Assembly (NCBI GenBank): GCA_047495785.1
Contig: JBLDXI010000024.1
Coordinates: 3,596,001 to 3,660,000, forward strand
DNA length: 64,000 nucleotides
Origin: Lepidodermella squamata
Taxonomy: Eukaryota > Gastrotricha
Direction: 5' to 3'
The translations under genes were made by a program, and so were the position numbers. Positions 48,093 to 58,272 of this stretch are shown here, in pieces. Every line of letters begins with the position of its first letter. Positions within the stretch are counted from its first letter, which is position 1. Under the pieces are notes generated by a model. It worked only from the letters and a program-made list of their open reading frames with translations, did not search any database and was not told the DNA's origin.

Positions 48093-49913
48093 CTACTTTT
48101 CGACCTCAGGCGCTGCGTCCAAAGATGTATCAATAATTTCATTCGCAGGACTGTCATTTTGTAGCTCCTTTTCAGCTCTCTGGGACGGCTGGAAAAAATT
48201 AAAAAAAAGTTAGAAAATTAAATCCAGATTAGATAATAAGAACCTTAGCCTTGCTATCTTGGATTTTCCGTTTTCTGCTGCCTTTTCCACTATTATCACC
48301 AGCTTTCTCAACATTAGACTGAAAACAGTGAAAAATAATAGATCAGCAAGCAAAAAACATCCATTTGAGACCTTCTCCTGAATCAGCCACGTCGGTTTCC
48401 GAACCTGACCTGACATTTTGCCATCAGGGCTCGTCCTCGACACCCCTCGCTTGGTAATTTGCAGCCCGGTTTCTTCACTGGCCGCCTCATTTGCCTAGAT
48501 TATGGCAATTAACTTGAAATATGTAATAATTTGAGGTCGAAAGTTAAACCTTTTTGGGCCTGCCAGATCTTCTCACAGCAACGTTTCTAGCCGGGTTGGG
48601 ATTTTCAGTGTCATTGCTGTTTTCAACGGCTTGAACGGCTTCCCCGAGACTAGGTTCCGCCTGGGTGTTGACAGTTTCACACGTTTCTGGTTCAATAGTC
48701 AAGTCGAAGTGCTGAAATGAAATAGAATTTGCTGAAAATTAAAAAAAGACAACGCAATTCACAAACCTTCCTTGGCCGCCCTCGTCGTCTTTTGACTTCA
48801 GGCTTTGAAGAAACAGGTTGATTCTCGGTGAAACTGTTTTCGGGGTGATTCGTAGTTTGGTCGAGGCGATTTTCGGTTGTTTCCCCGTTTTCATCATTCC
48901 CCACCAATTGTGGCTCCGACTTGATTTCCACTTGAGACTAAAAAAAATATTCAACAGATTAGGATGCTCGAACGTTGAAACAGATTAAACAAATTGATAA
49001 GAAATTTCATCACCTCAGACCGCGCCTCAGGCTGAATCGGTGTTCTGCAGGCCCGCAGGCTTCGACGTCGAGGTGTCGTGTGCTGCTCAGCTTTTCGAGG
49101 CTTTTTCGCTGGAATTTCATGAAAGCACTCCGAATCAGTATCAGGCTCCGTTTTAACAGCTAGGTCTTCCTTAACCACGACGATTTCCGGCTCTTCAGCG
49201 CCTTCCAAGAGTTTCAGTAGCTTAGGATTGCGCGAAACTCTTCTCATCCATTTATCACGTAGATTGGCCGCACTTCGTTTGTGCAAAACGGGAAAGGCCG
49301 CTCGAATTTTATGCCACTGGCCCTCGGTACCGAACTTGTCGACGCCTGTTTTGAGAGCCGCAAATTCATCCAAGGACCATTTCTGCTTAGGTTTCTTTAT
49401 ATCAGCCTCTTCCAGGCCTTCGATTGAAAAATTCTTGTCCTTCTGCATACAAGCCCATTTAGCAGAGCACGAAGTGCTACTTCGATTTTTCAAAACATCG
49501 TACGCTTCGATGATAGGCTGCCAAAACGGCCCCTTGAAGCGAACATAGCCGTCTTTAAGCGCTTGTAGTTCCTCATCAGTCCACGGCAGCGGTATCTTTG
49601 TATTGGCCACGGCTGACGATTCGTTCAATTTATGATTAAGCTGACTTTGCAGAGCTTCGTCATTAGCAATGCGTTTCCATGTTGCTCTGATCTGAGAGCG
49701 ATTGAGTTTTTGCAGAACAGGATAAGCAGCGTGCATCTTGGCTATTTCACCGAGTCCATACTTGTCAACGCCTTCTTTAATCGCGAGCAATTCCTCACGA
49801 GTTCTAAACTGGTATTTTCTGCCAGTAGTCGGCGCTGACGTTGGCGCAGGTGAACCAGACTCAACAGGTTCGGGCGATAGCAACGAAACAGAATTCGGTT
49901 GAGTATCAGTTGC
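48093..49913 (-). CDS. SANT/Myb-repeat and AT-hook part of a KNL-2-like gene
   Basis: Six minus-strand exons, all phase 0: 49913-49014, 48937-48767, 48711-48550, 48494-48372, 48318-48244 and 48188-48093 (stop). The first encodes three Myb-like repeats of types A, B, A: ELLAIKEGVDKYGLGEIAKM, then WTDEELQALKDGYVRFKGPF, then WSLDEFAALKTGVDKFGTEG. The second ends with a perfect AT-hook, KRRRGRPRK. The third ends with another, RRSGRPKK. Later exons are basic (SRKRKIQDSKAK). Such a protein would bind DNA in chromatin. The exon begins after an intron, so coding sequence lies upstream (towards 53.4 kb); the block may be the 3' half of the gene at 53436-58130, whose arrangement SANTA-Myb would then continue into Myb-AT-hook. 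I list it apart because the 3.5-kb gap between them is unproven as intron. Confidence 0.75.
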
Positions 49914-50166
49914 CTAAAACAGAAAGCAATAATAAATGAGATTAATTATGGCCGATTAATAAACAACTTTCAGCGATTTTTAAATATTGGCTTTCCAAGC
50001 ATGTTTGACTTTTATATAAAAGCATACATCTTGCACATGCTCCGAGTCTTTTCAAGTTTTCATGTCTCACTAGAAACAGGGACAACTTCCTTAAACTATC
50101 AGTGACCTCTTGAAAACGGTGCTAAAAATGCCCAGCACAGCAAAATTTTGTCAATAAATCGGCACA

Positions 50167-50440
50167 TTGGACAAATTGGCCCGATCCAATGTTGATCGGG
50201 CCGCCAAGCTCTCGAAAGAGCCAGGCATTTATTTTTCTATTGGCTGTCACCCGAAAAAGCGGGGCTTCTCCGAAAATGTAATCAAGGAAATTGTTGAAAA
50301 GAAAGAAATCACGAATATAATTGCAATCGGCGAATGTGGATGCCAGCGAGGGCACTGACACTTTAAAAAATCAAATACCACTTTTCGAAATGCAAGTCCT
50401 GTACGCAAAAACTACTAACTTGCCTCTATGCAACACTTTC
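50167..50440 (+). pseudogene. TatD-family nuclease fragment
   Basis: A 63-codon + strand frame reads RAAKLSKEPGIYFSIGCHP...NIIAIGECG, the TatD metal-dependent DNase signature (GxHP and GEC/GLD strands). A stop follows, and after a +1 shift the family pattern resumes: PLFEMQVLYAKTTNLPLC, the KxFExQxxLAxxxNLP region. No more of the 260-residue protein is seen. It lies antisense to the KNL-2-like genes and looks like a frame-broken gene fragment. Confidence 0.65.
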
Positions 50441-51324
50441 GGTAAGAGATGAGTCGTTTTATGAGCTGAATAGCGAGCGTTTAGGTATTATGAGTCTTAT
50501 TTCAGAGACGTTCCTCAAGATGACTGTTTTCGCCACGTCCGAGCTCCCAATTTCCAGAACAATTCTGTCCTCCACCACTTGAATGGCTCGCTAACAGCAA
50601 CCGAAAATTGGCCGAAAATAAGCGACAACAGGTTTGAACGCTGGCTCATTTGGCGGCCGATACGCGCAGCACACCCAAGACGCTGTTAAAAACACAGAAT
50701 CGACATCGACAACGACGACGAGATGGATTAATGGACCTCTGGTGCGCATTTCGACTCCGCGTTGGTCAATGAGCGCCCCAACAAAACCTTGGCTGTGAGC
50801 CTCATTATTCGTGGTATGATAAGAATGTTAGTGCCGACGTAAAAAATGCTCGTGATTAAGTTCTCTCTTCCTTTGCTCCAACTCAAGGAACCACTGGCTA
50901 GATAGCGGATGTAGTGAACATCTCCCTCACGGAAAAAAAATTCGCTAGTGGCCGCAGCCTGGTAAGAATTTGATTTTGGGGTCGCCAAGGGTTAGGTGTG
51001 GAAAATCCCTGCAGTAAACTGTCAGCCAGAGGCTTAACTTTGTTTACTATATTACCACACAGTTCGCCAATAATCTCCTCGAGTCATTCCAGCGCCCTTT
51101 GCCAGAATCCACTGTTTTCATTTTTATTTTTATTTTCACTTTTGCAATCGTTCTATTTTTTTGATTATGCTTCATGGTTCTGGCCTGTTTAGCTACTGTA
51201 TTTTAATCCTCTGTAAAACATTTCGTATATTCATAACATTTGTTTGTTGCTTGCTTTAACACTTGCTAATACTTACTTTTAAAATTGCTCATTTTCTTTT
51301 AAAAGGAGGAAGTGTTGTAGTACG

Positions 51325-51391
51325 GCCTGGCACGCGACTAGCGTCATTCATTCTTGGAATTTACTCGTATTCTCATGGTCGCGTGCCAGGC
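51325..51391. repeat. Perfect 14-bp inverted repeat
   Basis: GCCTGGCACGCGAC (51325-51338) and GTCGCGTGCCAGGC (51378-51391) would fold into a hairpin with a 39-nt loop. The GC-rich arms stand out in AT-rich DNA. No host gene or element is evident. Confidence 0.75.
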
Positions 51392-52007
51392 AACCTTCCC
51401 CGCCTTTTTACAATTTATAACGCTCGTTTTAAATTCACGAAATCGGCTCAATAAAAAGTTAATTCATTCACACGCCTTTTGTAAAACATACTACAAGCTG
51501 CTTTACCTCCTGGTCAAACCGCTGTTCACAAATCCTCGAAGCGGCGACACAGCTGCTTATCCGCCTGGCAGTTGAACCATCCTAGGCGACACCAAAGAAA
51601 AAGACCACAACCGTAACCGACGGTTCTGCTCGGAAACCCGCGAAGCTGCGGTACTCGAAACCAGCGCCGATATCTCAGGAATTCATCTCCGAGTCGTCCG
51701 ACAAAGAAGTCCAACAACCGGTTGGGCTTCTGCCCCTTCACCTAGATCTTTCCAATTCTTCTGAGACTTCAGAATCTTCTGAATCTGACTATAACTTGTT
51801 TCATGCCTTTGCATGTGCTGGACGCTGGAAATGTGATTTCATAAATTTGATGATTCATTTAGTTCGTTCACCGTGATCATCACCGTGACCTGTCCGACAG
51901 GGTGTGTACACCGGAGTGATTTTTATTCACAGCACACGTTTTTGTTGTTTTTCTACAGTTCTTTTCTACTGTTCTTTTAATCTCAAAAGTGCTGACGAAT
52001 AAAGAAA

Positions 52008-52032
52008 ATGTTATGTTATGTTATGTTATGTT
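52008..52032. repeat. ATGTT pentanucleotide microsatellite
   Basis: Five perfect units of ATGTT in intergenic or intronic DNA. Confidence 0.9.
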
Positions 52033-52505
52033 CAGTTCGTTGATGATTCCTACATGCGAAAAAATCATCTGCATGTTTCTTGTATGTATATACTTCAATA
52101 TTTCAATTATTAATTCTCACTACGTATCACTATTAGCTTCGGTCAAGAATTGTAGTTGGTAATTTTGGATTTAAAACTTTGAAAAATAGATTCCATAAGA
52201 TCTTCCGAAGGTCTCTCTTTGGCCATCATTCAGTTGGCCGATGAAGTTGTAATAAAAATGGCACCGATAGACACCTTAACTGATCGGACTTCAAATGTAA
52301 CGGCGGGCTTCGACGACTTTGACATATGAGTAAAATCTTCCGTGCAAAACGCTTAGCGTCGAATCGGTAATTTCCTGGCAGTCCTCGACCGTTTTTGCAG
52401 ATTTCTTCAGTTTCAGGTTTACTCCGCTATACGGCGGTGATGGTTAATCAGGTATAACTCAGGTTGGTGTATTCCTGAACTATCTCAGGCTTTTCTTATT
52501 AGTGT

Positions 52506-52916
52506 CATAGAGAAAAAAATGACCAGAGTAAGCACTCAAGCTACAATTTTGATCTTCATTATTATAGAATTGCTTTCTCAAAACGTATATCTCCGTTTTT
52601 CACCAAATTTTGCATGCCTATAGAGCGCGAGCTGCTCTTTCACGTGGTATAAGATTTGAGGTGGGCGATTGCTGCTCAGTCTTGATCTCATCAAAATAAA
52701 TGAAACCATAGTGAAAACGAGGTTTTTGTATCGTAACAACGGTTGGGTTGCCCACGTCGAATCTTATACCACATGAAAGAGCAGCTCGCGTTCTATAGAC
52801 ATGCAAAATTTGGTGAAAAACGGATATATACGTTTTGAGAAAGTCAACAATGAATAAAAATGAAGATTTAGAAATTTTAGCTTGAGTGCTTACTCTGGTC
52901 ATTTTCTTCTCTATGC
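52506..52916. mobile_element. Foldback (long inverted repeat) miniature element
   Basis: Arms of about 160 bp, 52506-52663 and about 52754-52916, are reverse complements with scattered mismatches; the ends read CATAGAGAAAAAAATGACC and GGTCATTTTCTTCTCTATG. A spacer of about 90 bp lies between. The 7-mer TTAGTGT stands at 52499-52505 and again at 52917-52923, a likely target-site duplication, with one extra C at the right junction. There is no coding capacity, so a non-autonomous DNA element is the best reading. Confidence 0.7.
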
Positions 52917-53435
52917 TTAGTGTTAATCATACCTGATTAGAGCACCAGTAACTGAAGTAGTGAACATTAATTTCCAACCAGTTTTTTAGCAGCAGGGAAT
53001 GATTTTAAACATGACCATCGTATTCTGCGGCCTTTGTTTGACCATTAAATTTTTGATTCCAGAAAAATTGGCTGAAAATTGACCACGTTTGCAGTTTAGG
53101 ACGAAAAATAGAAATGCGTTGCATAATTGAGGCAATTGCCCGTAATTACAAAACCGGTGGCGCGATTGTTTGCGACAGGTGTTGCGCCACAATGGTGAGC
53201 TTTTAAAAGATTTCCTTTTGGGGCTATTTAGTTCAATACCCAATGCACCTGCTGGCAAAGGAAGAGCTCTCTATGACCGAGGGCCTTCGATATCGATGGC
53301 TTCAAAAATCAGTGAAAAGTTTTTTGCTAAATTGGGTCACTTTACCCTATATTTGAAACCCATGTCAATTTTTGAGAAATTCAACCAAACAGGTAAAATT
53401 GCCACTAGCTTATTTTACAGCAAAAACAATCTTAC

Positions 53436-56400
53436 TTGAGCGGAACCAACGATTTCCACATATTTCTGTTCCTGTTCGACTGCAATCGAACTGTTTGCCG
53501 AGCCGCACTTTGCCTCTTTATCAAGCATTTTCAGAAGCGCTGGATATCGATTCATACGCGCCCATGCCCGCTTGAAATCATCGCGAGTTCGTTTTAGCAA
53601 AACCGGGAAAGCCGCTCGAATTTCAGCCCAGCCTTCCTCGCCAAACTGCTCGACGCCTTTTTTGATCGCAGCATATTCTTCGATTGACCAACCGAATTTC
53701 CACAGATGTTTGGATTTTTTCATTTTTTCTTCGGACTTTCCATCATGGCGTTTTCTGTCCCCTGGTGTTAGCTGGAAAAAAATTCGTTCAATTTCCATGA
53801 AAAAGCTCAATTGTTTGATTAAAATGTCAACATGCGGGAAATTTTCAATTACCTTTGATTTTTCCTGGCGTTCTTTACTTCCTTCTGCTGAATCTAAATC
53901 GGTCCACTCAGCTGAGTCAGTGTTAGAATCGTCAGAAACTCTTTCATCTCCAGACTCCCCGTCGGATTCTTGATCAGATGCAGCTATGCCAACAGCTTCA
54001 GCAGCCCGCTTTTTCTCAATCAAATCAGGTTCTTTCAGCAGCCTGTACCATGTATTTTTGACACTGCCGTACGTTCGACCTTTCAAACAGTCATAGGCGT
54101 CTATGACTTTTTGCCAGTAGCCACCGTTGAACCGAGCGTGGCCGTCTATAATAGCCTGCATTTCTTCGCTAGTCCAAGGCTTATGAACTCGAACCTCGAA
54201 GTCTTCTTTAGGGGCTTGCTCGACGCCACTTTTCAGTCGATTCTTAATCGCTTTTGCTAGCGGATTATCTTGATTGCGGATCCTATGCCAGGCATATCTC
54301 AGGTCGTTGTCCTTACGACTCTTCAGCAGTGGATAGGCTGATCGAATCTCGTCCCATGCTCCCGCGCCGTATTTTTCGACGCCTTTTTTGACAGCAGCAT
54401 ATTCCGCAAGGGTCCAACGCGACAGCCAAAGAACTTTCGTTTTGGGATTCCTCTTCTTCTTGCTGTCGTCCGGCTAAAAAGTAATATTATTATTGAATTA
54501 GATATTCATTTGAAATCATAATAATTTTAATACGGAACCAAAATCAAGGGAACATTTTCATGTAATGGAGTCTTTTGAAAATTCTTCGTTCAATTCCTCT
54601 TTCAATGTGTCTAGAACGTGTACTGCTTGTCTCTTCACCGATATTGATTATTCAGTATTTTCTTTCGACGCTCAACTTTGCCGGGCATATTGGTGCCGCG
54701 GTATGCTTCCTCATTAGTAACTACTTTTAGCGATCGCATTTTTCCTAACGAATACTTCGAGAGCAGGGTGTGCTTTTCGCTGCTTTTAGAAGATGTTCGG
54801 GCTGCTATAGATACCGTCTGCTCGCATGCGGCGAGTTCTTTTTACCTCAATTACCCGCGATTATGGCAATAGTGTCTTTTTCTTTACAAACTGAGAGCAC
54901 AAATGAAGTGAATACGGCTTGTAAAAATGTAAAAAAAAGAATAAAAGTCGAAATCTGCATCGTCCCGTTTAGGGTTTTGCCAGAAAAGACGCTAGTTTCG
55001 CGAAAGACGCCGACATGAGGGTGCGGAAAAACTTCGATGAATATGCCCTAAACATCGATACCGCCTACATCATCCTATTCCAGGTTAATCAACAAATTCA
55101 TTGTACTTGCAAGATATGGGTCGCTTTCGCCGAGCTGAAGTCAACCACCGCCAGCTTAAAAAAACGGCTACTATCGCGGAAGTCGTAGCAAGCAGCCTCG
55201 CGAACTAGAATCATCTTGCCTCAGAAACAAATACTCGTAATTGGCCACGCAGCTTATCCCTGCCCAGTAAAAGCTAACAACGTCAAGCCGGATTACTCTA
55301 ATCTCCCCGTCACCTGGCGTAGCAACAAGAACGCATGGATGAAAAGCGACATTTTCGAAGAGTGGCTACACGACTTTCTGAAAGCGTAAAATTTCGCTTC
55401 TTCCTTAGCATTTTTTGCACGGTTCAGCAAGCTACGCCTCAGAGCACCAGGTGAAGATGGTATTCTCGATCCGCTGATTAAAAATGGGCCACCTGCCCTT
55501 CTTGACCCTCTTCTGCTACTTTTTGATTATAGCCTTAGCATACAGGGTTTGTTCCAAATGCCTGGGAAGTTGCCGTAGTGGTCCCTGTCCCGAAAGCCGG
55601 CAAGTCAGCGCAGTCGGTCGATGAGTACCGCCCGGTGTCGCTGCTTTCGTGCGTCGCGAAGCGTCGGTGTGATGGATGCCGTCATCGCGGCGTATCTGCT
55701 CGACTTCTGCATCCAGCACGGCAAGTTTCCGGCCAGCCAGGTCGGGTTTCAGCAGCTGAGGTCCGTACTGGATGCACGATTGGTGCACGATGTCTGCGAG
55801 GGGCGCTCCGACACAGGCGAGGAAACTGGGAAGACTGGTGACAGCATTTCTCGACTACCGCGCGGCCTATGATAGCGTGTGGCACAACGGCCTCCGACTC
55901 GCCCTTGAAGGGCTCCGCTAGCCTGTACCTGTTATCCGCTGGTGCTCGGAGTGTGGCTGCGTGGCTGTCTACCGCGTGTGAAGGCTGGGTCGCAGCTGAA
56001 TGAGCCCAATGCGACTATGGCGGCGCGCAAGGTTCGCCCTTATCCCAATTCTGGTCATTATATTGAACCTTGAGAAGTTCGGATTTCCTGATCCGGTCAA
56101 AGACGCCGGAAAACCCGGCCACTACTTGAAAGCGGCTGATCGGTGGGAACAAGACGCGGCACCAGAGGCCGACTACCCTTACCCGACTGAAAGATGCCGA
56201 TTGTGTAGCTACACCTTTCAGGCTTCCAAGGTTGATGCGATACGCCACAACGCCATCAACCAACCACCCTGAACGCCTCCTCTCGCTCATCAAAAATAAG
56301 AAAAAAGTTCGTTGAATTACCACCGGTTTCCATCTCCTTCTAATCTACCGTTTGAAAAAATTCCCGGTGAATTTATCACTGAATTAATTAAAAAATATGA

Positions 56401-58130
56401 ATTCATTTTATTTTAAATTTATGTAATAAAATTTATGTAATAAAATGCATAATTTTTTGTTTCCAAGGATACATAATGTTTTTTGTGAATTAAATTAACG
56501 CGATTTTGCTTTTCGGGAAGTGACGAAAGCCTCGTCAAATTCTGAGGGGTCAGTACTTAAAACGTAATTGCTATGCCCATCGAAAAGGATTCTCGATAAC
56601 AATGATCAGTATGCCAATTAACAATGCCAATAGTCAATCATTAATAATCGATAATCGATAATCGATAATCAGCCAAGGAAATTCCAGTGAAAAGAGAGCA
56701 GCTTCTTTATAAATGATGATAATGAAGTCTTTGTGATGGCGTTAATGCCATGAAAGGAAAATAGAAGGTTATTGAGTTGAAAGCCTATACCAATCACCAA
56801 TCGACAGCAATAATATCGATAGTCACATCCGATTTTCCATTCAGTAGGCATCACTCACTTTAGTAGGAAATATGAAGGTTGATAGCAGAACAATGACAAC
56901 AAATGAATCATTGCGGTTATCCACACCATCGCCATACGCCTGTATAATGATTGATTTGTTAGAATCGATAATCGATAATCGATAATCATTGTATGCAGAA
57001 CACTTGTACATGTCAGGCATCACGTCAGGAGTAGTCTGGAGGCTCTAATCAACGCTCTGGAGCTATCTGGAGTATACGGTACACGATGTGTCACGTCGTG
57101 GCTTGACGGGACCCGACGGTACACACCGTGCCACATTGTGCCACGCACTTTGAAATCGACGTGACCCCTTACTGCCCGCCGAAGTCTAGCCGGACGATAA
57201 CTGCCCCCCCCCTGACCACATTATCACCGAGACCTGACCACCAAAATTTATAGGCGAATGAGTGGCGATCAAGATCATTGCAGTCTTTTTAACCAAGTTA
57301 TATTTTCAAAATATCATTCGTGAATTTAGCCATACCTTTTTAGGAAAAGCCTTTCCTCGTATTGGTCGCGGAAACTTCGGATGGTTTTCAAGCCAACTTC
57401 CACGGCTTGATTGGTCATCACTCGTATTTTGTAGCCGAACAATTTGAGGCGTCGTGGATGTGCTATCACGCTCGCGAATTTTAGAAGTTTTTCTCTTCTT
57501 CTTTCGCAGCCTGAAAAGTATCATAAATTTTTGAATTTCCGTAATTTTCAAAGTTTTTGATCAGTCTTACTCGGCTTCCTTTTCTTCATAAGCTCTGCAT
57601 TCTCGAAATATCTCTTTTTCCAACTCGTTATCTGTTTCAGGAGAAGGCGGTTGCTTTTCCCGCATATCACGACAGCGAGCCAGCTCTTCTTTCACGAGAT
57701 CCAGCCAATTTTCAGGAAATCCCTTCGAAAATTGAGCGATAAACTCGGAACTGAAGACTTTTGACATGACAGCACCATTTGATGGGCCGATCAAGTTGAG
57801 AATAGACCCGGAGCCTGTTTTGACAGACGTCTCAGATAGCCGTTCCATAATCGGACTCGAAGTGATAGCGATGCGAGTTTTCGAGTTGAGCCCAGCGACC
57901 AAGATCGAGGTCATGGGGTAATCTGGGACTAAATGCCAGTTGAGAATCGTCACAGCTGACATTGTCGAGGCTTCTTCATACAAAAAAAACCTAAAATGTT
58001 GAAGAAAAAATTGTTCATTCGGCTCCTCTAAACATGCTCCTTAAAAGTATCGGAAGTCGGATTTACTATTTTATGATTTCACAGCTTTTATTTCAAATAT
58101 TATGATTTAAACAAGCAAATACGCTTGCAT
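53436..58130 (-). CDS. KNL-2-like centromere protein: SANTA domain then Myb repeats
   Basis: Minus-strand exons 58130-58123 (tiny, MQA, tentative start), 57990-57571, 57510-57336, 54473-53853 and 53771-53436; phases 2, 2, 0, 0 agree. The second exon is a SANTA domain: WHLVPDYPMTSILVAGLN, SSPIMERLSE, TGSGSILNLIGPS, FSKGFPENW. The third is basic (LRKKKRKTSKIRERD). The fourth and fifth encode Myb-like repeats of types A, B, A (WTLAEYAAVKKGVEKYG, WTSEEMQAIIDGHARF, WSIEEYAAIKKGVEQFG), parted by an acidic Ser/Asp/Glu stretch. SANTA followed by SANT/Myb is the layout of KNL-2/M18BP1, which recruits CENP-A loading machinery. A donor at the end (CAA|GTAAGA) shows that more exons follow; the block 49913-48093 is the best candidate. 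A 2.9-kb intron holds pogo and LINE relics on the other strand. Confidence 0.75.
55249..55389 (+). pseudogene. Pogo/Tigger-like transposase relic, catalytic part
   Basis: An open stretch of 46 codons ending in a stop contains LPVTWRSNKNAWMKSDIFEE, the well-known segment of DDE_1 (CENP-B/pogo/Tigger) transposases. About 300 bases before it PFRVLPEKTLVSRK resembles the upstream part of the same domain, in a different frame with stops between. It is a decayed transposon in a KNL-2-like intron. Confidence 0.7.
55400..56276 (+). mobile_element. LINE-type non-LTR retrotransposon relic
   Basis: Reverse-transcriptase motifs appear in changing frames: RAPGEDGILDPLIKNG (55435-55490), VPVPKAGKSAQSVDEYRPVSLLS (55578-55650), QVGFQQLRSVLDARL (55737-55790) and AFLDYRAAYDSVWHNGL (about 55845-55900), the last covering the first catalytic Asp region. 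A Cys/His stretch (CRLCSYTF...RH) at 56195-56250 may be the terminal zinc knuckle. Stops and shifts throughout mean the copy is dead and 5'-truncated. Confidence 0.75.
56644..56987. repeat. Two ATAATCG heptamer tracts
   Basis: The heptamer ATAATCG is repeated nearly four times at 56644-56670 and again at 56963-56987. They flank about 290 bp of AT-rich DNA. No element boundary is evident. Confidence 0.8.
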
Positions 58131-58272
58131 GGTAAATAGTGCCGATGTAAAGCTATTAACAAATTATTTGAGCAACAATCCACTATGAGAAATAGGAAAC
58201 GGGGCAGAATACGGTGATGTATCAATGATTTTATTTGCACAATCAATGTGACTCGAATTTCCAGGTTTCTCC

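Noticed and set aside
46650-49913. Joining the Myb/AT-hook block directly to the SANTA exon at 47379 as one gene
   Set aside because: The exon at 48188-48093 ends in a stop in the phase given by all preceding exons. KNL-2 proteins normally have SANTA before Myb, and a broken SANTA start lies between. Alternative splicing that skips the stop exon remains possible.
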